NCBI GenBank assembly: GCA_947258705.1
Contig: CAMYJA010000024.1
Coordinates: 1-46,917, forward strand
Source: an uncultured Hyphomicrobiaceae bacterium
GTDB taxonomy: Bacteria; Pseudomonadota; Alphaproteobacteria; Rhizobiales; CAMYJA01
Length of the DNA: 46,917 bases
Direction of reading: 5' to 3'
The notes beneath the pieces are model-generated. The model ran no database searches and had not been told where the DNA came from. It saw only the letters and a program-made list of their open reading frames with translations. Shown one piece after another: positions 8,349 to 19,105 of the stretch (position 1 is its first letter; the number at the start of each line of letters is the position of its first letter). The position numbers and the translations under genes are program-made.

Positions 8349-9410
8349 TCAGCGCCCGCCGCCCTGCCCGGTCGCGCCGACATTACGCAGGCCGAAACCT
8401 GTCGTCGCACCCAACATGTTGTCGCCACTGCCTGAATTGTTTTTCAGCGACGGTATGGTGGCCCGATCCGTGCCGCTACCTGCATTGGTTGTCGGGATTG
8501 ACGGAAAGGCCACTTGCTCGCCATTGCGGCAGGTGCGTCTGGCGCGAAATTCTGCGATACCGAGACCGATCTCTTTGGTTCCGGCGCGGCGGCCGGGGGC
8601 TCTGAATTTTTGCCGCCATCCAGCCGCCAAATTTACCGCCCTGTCGCGGATTTTCGGGGTACTCGCGCAAAAAGCGTTCTGATAGAGCTCATCGATCCAG
8701 ATGCGGTTATGCTCGCGGGCGTTTTCCAGCGCCAGCATAATAAACGCCATGCCGTGGACCTTGTTGCGCTCGACATATTCGCCGCGCACGTACAGATCAC
8801 CGAGGTAAGCCTGGGCTTCGGCGTGACCCTTGCGCGCGAGGCTGGATAGCCAGTGTTTGCCACGGCGCTCATTGGCACGGACGCCATCGCCGGAAAGGTA
8901 CATTTTCGCCAATTCAAACTGGGCTTCGCGATCACCGAAATATTTTGCGGCATGATCGAGATAGGCCGCCGCCCGGGACTTGTCGGACTCGAACTTGAGC
9001 TCCGGTACACCCGCTTTCAGATAACGGGCAAGCTCGACAAATGCGCGGGCCACATACGGGGCGCGCAGATTATAGACCGGATCGACCTCGGCGTACTGGT
9101 CGGCGATTTCCTGATAGAGCTCAAAGGCACGGGCGTGATTGGTATAGGGGTTGGAGTTTTTTGCGTAAATCCGCGCCAAATAATATTTGGCCCGGAAATG
9201 GCCTTTCTTGGACGCGTATTCGAGCGCCTTGAGTGCGCGGTCGAGATCGCCTCTGCGGTAATGCCGGATGCCCTGCTCAAACGCGCGTTTGGGCTTGGCG
9301 TATTCGGCTGCCTTCACTTCTCCGATTGCACCACCTCCAGGCACTGCATGCAGGCAAAACGCAAGCGCCGCTATACCGGCCATATATTTGATCAAACTAG
9401 ATATCCGCAT
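8349..9410 (-). CDS. ExoR-like Sel1-repeat periplasmic protein
   Basis: A 353-residue protein with a signal peptide (about 1-35) followed by at least four Sel1/TPR-like repeats. Examples are [43 protein letters not shown] and [18 protein letters not shown]. The order of repeats and the phrases [12 protein letters not shown] and [14 protein letters not shown] resemble ExoR. In rhizobia ExoR is the periplasmic inhibitor of the ExoS/ChvI two-component system, which controls exopolysaccharide and motility. A Gly/Ser-rich C-terminal tail of about 80 residues is longer than in classical ExoR. The start overlaps the last 14 bases of ilvD, suggesting co-transcription. No exoS or chvI gene is in this window, so the regulatory role is inferred. 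Confidence 0.65.
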   Translation of the reverse strand: MRISSLIKYMAGIAALAFCLHAVPGGGAIGEVKAAEYAKPKRAFEQGIRHYRRGDLDRALKALEYASKKGHFRAKYYLARIYAKNSNPYTNHARAFELYQEIADQYAEVDPVYNLRAPYVARAFVELARYLKAGVPELKFESDKSRAAAYLDHAAKYFGDREAQFELAKMYLSGDGVRANERRGKHWLSSLARKGHAEAQAYLGDLYVRGEYVERNKVHGMAFIMLALENAREHNRIWIDELYQNAFCASTPKIRDRAVNLAAGWRQKFRAPGRRAGTKEIGLGIAEFRARRTCRNGEQVAFPSIPTTNAGSGTDRATIPSLKNNSGSGDNMLGATTGFGLRNVGATGQGGGR

Positions 9411-11121
9411 AATTTACAACTTCCGCCTTTCCGCCCGGATGGGTTACCGCCCCGAAACGCGCCGGGCCGACCTGATCCGCATATTTCCTCAATACGCCAC
9501 TTTGATAGATATTTTCCGGCAACCGCCAGTTCGCCCGCCTCTCCTGGAGTTGTTCCTCGGTCAATTCGATGTCAAGAATGCCTTCATCGGCGTCGATCGA
9601 GATGATGTCGCCATTTTGTATGAGGCCGATGGGACCGCCTTCGGCCGCTTCGGGTCCGACATGGCCGATACAGAAACCACGCGTCGCGCCTGAAAAGCGC
9701 CCGTCCGTGATCAGCGCCACGTCATCGCCCGCGCCCTGGCCGTAAATAGCAGCCGTGGTCGAGAGCATTTCGCGCATTCCGGGACCACCCTTGGGCCCCT
9801 CATAGCGAATGACGATGACATCGCCTTTCTCATATTCGCGATTTTCAACCGCACGGAAGGCGTCTTCTTCGCAATCAAACACCCGCGCAGGGCCCTTGAA
9901 TTTCAAATTGGTCATGCCGGCGACCTTCACGATCGCACCATCGGGCGCAAGCGTGCCTCTGAGACCAACCACCCCACCTGTTGATGATAACGGATTTGAT
10001 ACCGGGTAGACAACCTTTTGATTTTCAAGGAATTTCACGTTTTCGAGATTTTCACCGATCGTCCTCCCGGTGACCGTCAGGCAGTCCTCATGGAGGTAGC
10101 CTCCTTCGAGGAGCGCTTTCATGATCACTTCGACGCCGCCGATGTCGTAGACATCCTTGGCGACATATTTTCCGCCGGGCTTGAGGTCGGCGATATAAGG
10201 CGTGCGCTTGAAGATCTCGGCGACATCGAACAGGTCCATGTCGATGCCGATTTCGTGCGCGATGGCGGGCAGGTGGAGCGCGCCATTGGTCGAACCGCCG
10301 GTAGCGGCAATGATGGTGGCGGCGTTTTCGAGCGCCTTGCGGGTGACGATATCGCGCGGGCGGATGCCGTCCGCGAGCAGGCGCATGACGGCGATGCCGC
10401 TATCGCGGGCATATTGATCGCGGCTTTCGTATGGAGCCGGTGCGCCGGCCGATCCCGGCAGCGCCAGGCCCATCGCCTCGGACACGCAGGCCATGGTGTT
10501 GGCCGTGAACTGGCCGCCACAGGATCCGGCACTCGGACAGGCGACGCATTCGAGGTCATGAAGTTCCTTTTCGGACATATTGCCGGCCGACCATTGTCCG
10601 ACGCCCTCAAAGACGTCGACGACGGTGACGTCCTTGCCCTTGTATTTTCCAGGCAGGATCGATCCCCCATACATGAAGACGCTCGGCACGTTGAGGCGCA
10701 CCATGGACATCATGATGCCAGGCAGGGACTTGTCGCAACCGGCGATGCCGACCATGGCGTCATAGCAATGGCCGCGCATTGTGAGTTCGATGGAATCGGC
10801 GATGACTTCGCGCGACACCAGGGACGATTTCATGCCCTGATGACCCATGGCGATGCCGTCGGTGACCGTGATGGTGCAGAATTCGCGCGGTGTGCCGTGG
10901 GATTCGGTAACGCCCGCCTTGGCGTGCTGGGCCTGACGCATGAGCGAAATATTACAGGGTGCTGCTTCATTCCAGCAGGACACGACGCCGACGAAAGGCT
11001 GATGGATCTCCTCCTCCGTCAGTCCCATGGCATAGTAATAGGACCGGTGCGGCGCCCGTTCCGGCCCCTCGGTCACATGCCTTGAGGGCAATTTCGATTT
11101 ATCAAATATCTTGGCGTCCAT
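9397..11121 (-). CDS. ilvD: Dihydroxy-acid dehydratase
   Basis: A 574-residue IlvD/Edd-family dehydratase that converts dihydroxy-isovalerate and dihydroxy-methylvalerate to the keto acids of valine and isoleucine synthesis. Three conserved cysteines that hold the iron-sulfur cluster are visible in [13 protein letters not shown] and [17 protein letters not shown], and the C-terminal ITDGRFSG motif is present. The start is placed at [27 protein letters not shown], where homologues begin and where AAGAAG lies upstream. The 40 residues before it look like untranslated leader. It is followed by an overlapping ExoR-like gene. IlvD rather than the sugar-acid dehydratases is the best reading of the sequence. 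Confidence 0.92.
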   Translation of the reverse strand: MDAKIFDKSKLPSRHVTEGPERAPHRSYYYAMGLTEEEIHQPFVGVVSCWNEAAPCNISLMRQAQHAKAGVTESHGTPREFCTITVTDGIAMGHQGMKSSLVSREVIADSIELTMRGHCYDAMVGIAGCDKSLPGIMMSMVRLNVPSVFMYGGSILPGKYKGKDVTVVDVFEGVGQWSAGNMSEKELHDLECVACPSAGSCGGQFTANTMACVSEAMGLALPGSAGAPAPYESRDQYARDSGIAVMRLLADGIRPRDIVTRKALENAATIIAATGGSTNGALHLPAIAHEIGIDMDLFDVAEIFKRTPYIADLKPGGKYVAKDVYDIGGVEVIMKALLEGGYLHEDCLTVTGRTIGENLENVKFLENQKVVYPVSNPLSSTGGVVGLRGTLAPDGAIVKVAGMTNLKFKGPARVFDCEEDAFRAVENREYEKGDVIVIRYEGPKGGPGMREMLSTTAAIYGQGAGDDVALITDGRFSGATRGFCIGHVGPEAAEGGPIGLIQNGDIISIDADEGILDIELTEEQLQERRANWRLPENIYQSGVLRKYADQVGPARFGAVTHPGGKAEVVNYADI

Positions 11122-11605
11122 ATATATTCTTCTTGTATCAGGTCCGGTCGGCGGCATTTCAGCCTTTTCAGCCATTTTCGACCCGGATCCGGCAAGCCGT
11201 GATGAGCGGGATGAGCGGGATGACGAAGCATTCCGCCTCATATCCCATATTCAGGCTATCGTACATCAGGTCGGAGATGAGCGCGCTCCCACCCTTTCCA
11301 AACCGGGCAAAAAACCAAATAGGTTCCGGTCAAGTGACCAATGCGGGTGACCAATGCGGGATGGCGTCTCGAGGCTCCCCGGACTGTGTTCCAACTCCTT
11401 ATATTTGGACGATTTGTGGCATAATCTGGGCAGGATGACCAGATTTAGTTGCTGTCCTGCAACAGTGTGAATAAATTGCGACAGAGTGGCTCTGGATTGG
11501 CAGTTGGCCCTGTTTTTAACCCGGTTTCAGGTCCACGGGGCTCAGCTTATCCAAATCGATATTTGGGTTGTGTTGCTCTTGCGACCCGCCTGAACCAGCC
11601 TGCTA
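11122..11605. other. ilvD upstream region with a short tandem repeat
   Basis: No gene seen. The part next to 11122 must contain the ilvD promoter and leader. A perfect tandem repeat of GTGACCAATGCGG occupies 11334-11346 and 11347-11359, and near-repeats of GATGAGCGG lie around 11200-11220. An inverted repeat CCAAAT-CGAT-ATTTGG at 11551-11566 lies just downstream of the next minus-strand gene and could be its transcription stop, although no T run follows. Confidence 0.4.
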
Positions 11606-11914
11606 CTAGCCGGCCAGCGGCTGAATAACGCTTTGCAATTCGGGCTTGAAAAACACCGCCATGGTGAGAATAGCCATGATGGTTCCGCCCAATAGCGAAA
11701 TGGTCCAACCGATGGTCTTGAAAATCGAGTAAAGGGCCGAGCCGAGTATCAGAGCCGCGGCGGGGGTGGCGAAAGCGGCGACCGGTGCGGCTTCCTGGAG
11801 TTTCGCGAAATCGAGGTTGTGAAGCGCTGGAAGGCCCTGACCTGCGACATAGGAACTGGATACCAGGAAGGCGCCGACCATGAAGAAAAGGAGTGTCGTG
11901 ATAGAGAGACGCAT
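11606..11914 (-). CDS. Small membrane protein of unknown function
   Basis: A 102-residue protein with an N-terminal hydrophobic segment (about 3-24, possibly a signal peptide) and two further membrane helices at about 45-65 and 68-90. I do not recognise a family. The ATG at 11914 is chosen because the hydrophobic start follows it directly; the extra 30 residues encoded upstream are charged and unlike a signal sequence. It sits between an exported barrel-like protein and ilvD on the same strand, but a strong terminator upstream separates it from the former. Confidence 0.55.
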   Translation of the reverse strand: MRLSITTLLFFMVGAFLVSSSYVAGQGLPALHNLDFAKLQEAAPVAAFATPAAALILGSALYSIFKTIGWTISLLGGTIMAILTMAVFFKPELQSVIQPLAG

Positions 11915-12054
11915 GTACTTATTCCCTGTTGAGAATTTACTATGGTCCTTTGTAGAAAAGCAAAGGGGCGGCATTGGGACGTGAAAAAGGAATTTTCTGG
12001 GCAATGCCCGGACCAGACCGGGGATGTGGTGCAGGTTTTATGCCGACCGCACAG

Positions 12055-12089
12055 AAAAAGGGCGGATCCGGATTAGTCCGGGTCCGCCC
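12055..12089 (-). terminator. Rho-independent terminator of the exported barrel-like gene
   Basis: A long hairpin, GGGCGGATCCGGA / TCCGGGTCCGCCC with a TTAG loop, is followed on the minus strand by a run of five T. It lies about 45 bases after the stop of the gene ending at 12134, so it should end that transcript. Confidence 0.8.
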
Positions 12090-12100
12090 TTGATTGAATT

Positions 12101-12128
12101 CCGGCTATAGTCGGCCGGCTATAGTCGG
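12101..12128. repeat. 14-bp tandem duplication
   Basis: Two perfect head-to-tail copies of CCGGCTATAGTCGG lie between the terminator and the stop codon of the minus-strand gene. This looks like a recent slippage product. Confidence 0.75.
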
Positions 12129-12133
12129 CCGGA

Positions 12134-13207
12134 TCAGTTCAGCGGCATGGTCGCCCGGACGCCGGCTGATACGCTGTAAATCATGTCGTCACCGAGCTGC
12201 GTGCCAAGCCGCGATGAGCCGATATTACCGACGGGGCTGACGTCCACTCCATTGTACTGAATCTCGGGTGCGTAGGAATAATAGGTGCCCTCGACAAATC
12301 CGGAGACCAGAAACTGCATGACCTGTTGCTGGACTTCCACCCTGCCCTGGACGATAAACGCGAGTTCATTTTCGCTCAAAGACGCGCGTTGGGCGATCGC
12401 AGGGCCGCCAAATTGTCCCTGATCGGAATTATAGACGCCATCATAATCGGCGCTGGCCCGGTAAAGTCCGACCTCGCCATCGAACAGGAGGGTCATTCCG
12501 CCGGGCAGCGGCATGGAACCCGCAGCACCCACGTAAACGCCCAGATAATCCGTTTCGAAATCCTGGGCATAGCGCGCGTTTGTAATACTGGCTCCTAAAA
12601 CGGAAGTAAGATTCAGGACCACATCGTCACTCAGGCGGCGAAAGGCGATGCCTGCCTTGGGTGTTACATTCGCGCCTGGTATGGAAATTTGCGGCAGTGC
12701 TTCGAGCGCCACGCCCCAATTGTCGGCTTCGCGGCTCGTGCGGTAGGTGACGGTGGATGCGAAAAAGTTTGTCGTGACGTCGAATATGCCTGCGCCAGTG
12801 TCGAAGATCGGCACCAATTCGCAAATTTGCACCCCGACGGCTCCCTGGCAAACTATCGTGCGGTTATCCTTGAGATAATCGTCGTAGAAGGCTTTCACAC
12901 CGAGTTTCGCTGGAACGCCCATGAGCGAAACCGGATTTGTGTGGACCCCGACGCCGATATGATAGCCGTCCAAAAAGGTTTCGGCGTTCTCCATGCGCGC
13001 GATTGTGTTGAACGGTCCGAGTGCCGTCACGTAGCCGAGTTTGACCTCTGGCAGTCTGAGCAGCGACCAGCCGACATCGACGCTGACGGTCGTGCCGCCG
13101 AGGTTCAGCTCCTGAGCACCTGCCGGTTTGGCCGATGCAAGGAATACCGTGCCCGTCAGCATAAATGCCGCGGCCAGGGCCGTTGTGAACCCATGTCTGA
13201 TGTCCAT
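12134..13207 (-). CDS. Exported beta-rich protein, probably outer membrane
   Basis: A 357-residue protein with a clear signal peptide (cleavage after about residue 31, AGA-QE). The mature part is rich in alternating hydrophobic/polar strands and Gly/aromatic turns, as in outer-membrane barrels, for example LGVYVGAAGSMPLPGGMTLLFDGEVGLYRA and FLVSGFVEGTYYSY. A pair of cysteines (IVCQGAVGVQIC) could form one loop disulfide. The last residue is Asn rather than the aromatic residue common in barrels, so the outer-membrane location is an inference. No family is recognised. A degraded copy of its 3' end lies upstream at 13454-13516, so the gene may once have been duplicated. Confidence 0.6.
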   Translation of the reverse strand: MDIRHGFTTALAAAFMLTGTVFLASAKPAGAQELNLGGTTVSVDVGWSLLRLPEVKLGYVTALGPFNTIARMENAETFLDGYHIGVGVHTNPVSLMGVPAKLGVKAFYDDYLKDNRTIVCQGAVGVQICELVPIFDTGAGIFDVTTNFFASTVTYRTSREADNWGVALEALPQISIPGANVTPKAGIAFRRLSDDVVLNLTSVLGASITNARYAQDFETDYLGVYVGAAGSMPLPGGMTLLFDGEVGLYRASADYDGVYNSDQGQFGGPAIAQRASLSENELAFIVQGRVEVQQQVMQFLVSGFVEGTYYSYAPEIQYNGVDVSPVGNIGSSRLGTQLGDDMIYSVSAGVRATMPLN

Positions 13208-13648
13208 GTCCGCATCCCCGCTAGAACAATGTCAAAATGTTAGGAGCATTGCCACAGGCAAATTCCGAATCAGAATCTCATTAATTCGATTCTTTTTACC
13301 TGATTCGTTTGAAATTGATTCCAACCGAACCGGACCCAGTTGGATAATGTCTGGTATATGTCACCAAATAGATACAGGCTTTCCGGCCATTGGTTGATGA
13401 CAAGGCACGGTGCTTCACAATCTCATCGATAAAAAATGGGCTACCCCCCTATCGGATCAGTTCAGCGATACTGTCGCCCGGATGTGTTCGTTCGAGCTGA
13501 ATAGGTGTCGTTTATTCAATAATCACGGTAACTATTGCCACGGCTGTTGCCATGACGATCCGCCGACGAGACAGGCTGGCGCATAAGCCGCGTCTTCATC
13601 AGGTGGGATGGAGGCGGAGAGCGCAATAATCAGACTTGTCGCATAGTG
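13208..13648. other. Intergenic region with a gene remnant
   Basis: No intact gene. It contains the promoter side of the barrel-like gene, including the inverted repeat CGAATCA (13266-13272) / TGATTCG (13301-13307) in an A+T-rich stretch, and the remnant described separately. Confidence 0.45.
13454..13516 (-). pseudogene. Remnant of a second copy of the barrel-like gene (3' end)
   Basis: Bases 13454-13482 match the end of the gene at 12131-12159 at about 25 of 29 positions, including the in-phase stop codon. The encoded end reads IRATVSLN compared with VRATMPLN in the intact gene. Similarity fades upstream of about 13516. This suggests a tandem duplicate that has been mostly lost. Confidence 0.5.
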
Positions 13649-13897
13649 TCAGGACAGCAGACGGGCGATGACGACCACGATAATGGCGCCGACGGTGGCA
13701 ATGACGATCTGATCAGCCAGGGGGTGCCCGAGATTGAGCTGGATATTGAACTGACCCGCGAGAAAACCGCCGACAAAAGCACCAAGCATGCCCGTGATCA
13801 GGTAGCGGATGAGACCGCCGCCACCGACAAATATGCTGGCGAGATAGCCCGCGACAATTCCGACCAAGGCCCAGATGATCAAACTGCGTGCATCCAT
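13649..13897 (-). CDS. GlsB/YeaQ/YmgE-family stress membrane protein
   Basis: An 82-residue inner-membrane protein with three hydrophobic segments. The glycine-rich pattern WALVGIVAGYLAS, GLIRYLITGMLGAFVGGFL and VIATVGAIIVVVIARLL is typical of the transglycosylase-associated (GlsB/YeaQ/YmgE) family. The family is linked to general stress responses; a molecular activity is not established. It is a lone gene with no evident partner. Confidence 0.8.
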   Translation of the reverse strand: MDARSLIIWALVGIVAGYLASIFVGGGGLIRYLITGMLGAFVGGFLAGQFNIQLNLGHPLADQIVIATVGAIIVVVIARLLS

Positions 13898-14218
13898 AAT
13901 TCGCCTCCCTTGCTTTACCGGCCCGATTGCGGCCGCTCCTTCATGTCCGTGAAACCCTAAAGTTATTCGTCCTCATTTGCCAGTCCCCATCGGCATCGTC
14001 TGCATTGCGCCCACCCGGCGCCCGGCACTCCGGTCCGGCATCCGGGCCGGCATCCGGGCCGGTAAAGCAACATATGGACAGGGACCGGTGGAGGGGGGGA
14101 TAAATGTCTGAAGCGGACATTTACAAATCCGATCATATCCTTCAGATTGCGCGTCAGATGGCGCGCTCAAAAATGTTGCGCAGAGGACAATATTCAATCA
14201 TCACGGATGGGGACATTT
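13898..14218. other. Divergent intergenic region
   Basis: It holds the promoters of the GlsB-type gene and the next membrane protein. CCGGCATCCGGG is repeated in tandem near 14036-14060. A strong GGAGGGGGG just before an ATG at 14104 precedes a short reading frame that overlaps the membrane-protein gene in another frame; see findings. Confidence 0.4.
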
Positions 14219-14965
14219 ATGGGTATCCAATTGCCCGGGTTGAAACTCGCTTCAGGCGTTCAGGAATTGTCGAGCCGCGATCCCGGCGCCGGAGAAGCCT
14301 GGTGGTGGGCCGGGATTCCCCTGATTATGGGGCTGGCAATCATCGCGATTTACCGGATTGCGCCGGACTGGTATCTGGCCTGGATGCATCCTGAGGGCTA
14401 CGGCATTCTCGAACTTTTGCATTTCTTCGTCCCTTTGGCCGGGTTTTTCGTGGCGCTCGGATTGTTGATGCAAAAGAAGATCAGGCGGCACAGACTGCTG
14501 TTCGGATTTCTGCTGCTGTCGGCGCTCGCATGTCTTTACAGCGCGGGGGAGGAAATGAGCTGGGGACAGCATTTTTTCAAATGGAATACGCCGGACTACT
14601 GGTCGTCGCTGAACCGGCAGGACGAGACCAACCTGCATAATACGCTCGATATTTTCGATAAAACCCCGCGTCTCATTCTCGAAATCGGCATCCTCGTCGG
14701 CGGGATCGTTCTGCCGCTCCTGGGACTGATGACGCCGAAACTGCGCCAGTTGGACTGGGCCCTCTTCATCCCGCCGATTGCGATCCTGCCGGTTTCACTG
14801 GTGGCGCTCTTCTTCAAGTTTTCGAGCTTCATTCACAGCGAGCTCGGATTGGGCACGCTCGTCTACCGCCCGAGCGAGGCGACGGAGACGTTTCTCTATC
14901 TCTTCATGCTGTTTTATCTGATCATGTTCGCACGGCGGATGCGGTTGTTGCCCGACGCGGACTAG
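14219..14965 (+). CDS. Multi-pass membrane protein of unknown function
   Basis: A 248-residue protein with about six predicted membrane helices and the conserved-looking extramembrane motif SAGEEMSWGQHFFKWNTPDYW followed by NRQDETNLHN. A glutamate-rich (E)EMSWGQ motif of this kind occurs in several uncharacterised bacterial membrane proteins; I know of no assigned activity. The ATG at 14219 has GGGGAC 6 bases upstream. ATG 14207 or an upstream TTG would add 4 or 24 residues. It is alone on its strand between a stress protein and valS. Confidence 0.6.
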   Translation: MGIQLPGLKLASGVQELSSRDPGAGEAWWWAGIPLIMGLAIIAIYRIAPDWYLAWMHPEGYGILELLHFFVPLAGFFVALGLLMQKKIRRHRLLFGFLLLSALACLYSAGEEMSWGQHFFKWNTPDYWSSLNRQDETNLHNTLDIFDKTPRLILEIGILVGGIVLPLLGLMTPKLRQLDWALFIPPIAILPVSLVALFFKFSSFIHSELGLGTLVYRPSEATETFLYLFMLFYLIMFARRMRLLPDAD

Positions 14966-15005
14966 TCCGTTGGTTGCCGGGGCCGGGCAAGCGCACCGGA
15001 CAGCA

Positions 15006-17675
<2,670 letters not shown>

Positions 17676-17798
17676 CGAAATATTCTGGAATGTTGTTCAT
17701 CGGCCCTGGAGTTGAACTATCAGCGTATCATTAGAACATTGTCCAGCCGAATTGAACCGTTTGATGGAGCCGGAACGGTAAATATTCGTGGAGAGGCT

Positions 17799-18911
17799 CT
17801 AGTCGGATTTTTTCGTTTGACCGAATTCATCCCGGAGTGCTTCCTCGACAAGACGCGGCATGTTTTCATCCAGCCATGCTTTTATCATCGGTTTTACGAG
17901 ATCGCGCAGTGCCCTCTCCGTGGGAGAGATGTCCGTGGGCGAGATAGCGTCTGCGGGTACCGGTTCGGCCGGGCCGCTGGCGACAGCCGCAGCGGCGGTC
18001 AGCGCCATCTCGGGCTCAAGCAGAGTCGGTTCGGCATCGCTTGCGCCGACAGGGGGCGGTGGCACATCGGACATGCCTGGCTCAGCCGGGCCCAGTGCGG
18101 CGTCATCTCGAGGCGTGCCTGCATCCGCCCCGCTTTCAAGGGGCGGCTCGTCGTGCGGACCGGATATCGTGGTCGTAACACCCTGCAATGCATCTTGAAG
18201 CGCGTCGACGTCGTTCGGACCGTCCTGAGGAACATCATCTGCATCCCCATCGGAAACAGGGGTTTTGAGCAGGCCCGGGCTCTCTGTTACGGACTTGTCA
18301 GCAACGGACTGGTCCGCAACGGACTGGTCCGCGACGGACTGGTCCGCGACGGGCGAATTCGCAAGCGCTTGTGAAACGTTTTCCGCGACATTACCCGGTG
18401 CTGATGACGGTGCCGGTTCAGGTGCCGGCCGCGTCATATGTCGCGGATCCGGCGCTCGCTGCGCGCCATTTGGCAACGGCTCGGTCAAATCCATGATCTT
18501 GCCGGCCCGCTTGGGGGGTGTCGGTGGCGGTGGTGGTGGTGTACGCGGTTGCTGGTTTTGCGCCAAAGGCAGGGGCACCGGCGGCACGGGGCCGGGAGGC
18601 GTCGGCGCCATGTCTGGCTGCCGCGGTATGGCGCCGGAAGGCGTCGGCGCCACATCAACTTCTGGCGGCATGGCTGCGGGAGCCACGTCTGCGGGAGCCG
18701 CATCTGCGGGCGACTGGTTGACGGGAGGTTTGGAACCCAGCGCACCGGCAAGTTTATGCGTCAGATCCGGCGACTTATTGTCGCTCGCATCCGTCTGGCC
18801 CGCTTGTTCCCCGTGTTTCGCGGGTGTTTCATTTCCCGCAGGTTCTTCCGAGATTATCTGACGAATTGAATCGAGTATGTCGTCCATACTCGAATCTGAA
18901 TCCTTATCCAT
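17799..18911 (-). CDS. popZ: PopZ-family (DUF2497) polar organizing protein
   Basis: A 370-residue PopZ-like scaffold. The N-terminal helix SSMDDILDSIRQIISEE (8-24) matches the client-binding helix of Caulobacter PopZ. The C-terminal helices ERALRDLVKPMIKAWLDENMPRLVEEALRDEF (about 332-363) match the oligomerisation region. Between them is a long disordered Pro/Ala/acid-rich linker that is about twice as long as in Caulobacter PopZ. It includes four 15-base repeats (18286-18345) encoding SVADQ units. PopZ forms polar condensates that tether chromosome origins and cell-cycle regulators. It lies between tolC and valS, the usual place for this gene. Confidence 0.88.
   Translation of the reverse strand: MDKDSDSSMDDILDSIRQIISEEPAGNETPAKHGEQAGQTDASDNKSPDLTHKLAGALGSKPPVNQSPADAAPADVAPAAMPPEVDVAPTPSGAIPRQPDMAPTPPGPVPPVPLPLAQNQQPRTPPPPPPTPPKRAGKIMDLTEPLPNGAQRAPDPRHMTRPAPEPAPSSAPGNVAENVSQALANSPVADQSVADQSVADQSVADKSVTESPGLLKTPVSDGDADDVPQDGPNDVDALQDALQGVTTTISGPHDEPPLESGADAGTPRDDAALGPAEPGMSDVPPPPVGASDAEPTLLEPEMALTAAAAVASGPAEPVPADAISPTDISPTERALRDLVKPMIKAWLDENMPRLVEEALRDEFGQTKKSD
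18286..18345. repeat. In-frame 15-bp tandem repeats in popZ
   Basis: Four head-to-tail units related to GCAACGGACTGGTCC encode repeated VADQS pentapeptides in the disordered linker. The second and third units differ by a single base, so copy number is likely to vary among strains. Confidence 0.8.
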
Positions 18912-19105
18912 GCTGCCCGTTCTTAATTATTTTTCCGGTCTGTGCATTACCCCAGCGCGACTGCGCAATCCAGTGTTAACCATAGCATCGGCCGAATAAA
19001 ATGTGGAGAGCCCATATCGGCCTGCCATGAAACTCATCATAGTTCCGATTGTGGCAAGCTTATGCATGGCATTGTCAATGAACGCAATGATTGCAGCGGC
19101 TGGCC

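Noticed and set aside
10018-11085. Long plus-strand open frame over ilvD
   Set aside because: It is antisense to a clear dehydratase; its sequence is low in hydrophobic core patterns and rich in Asp/His/Gly, as expected for the complement of a G+C-rich gene.
18286-18345. Possible CRISPR-like array
   Set aside because: Direct head-to-tail 15-bp units with no spacers, in frame within popZ.
18976-18983. CtrA-like TTAACCAT upstream of popZ
   Set aside because: Only a half-site; the same octamer occurs elsewhere in the window, so it is not specific.
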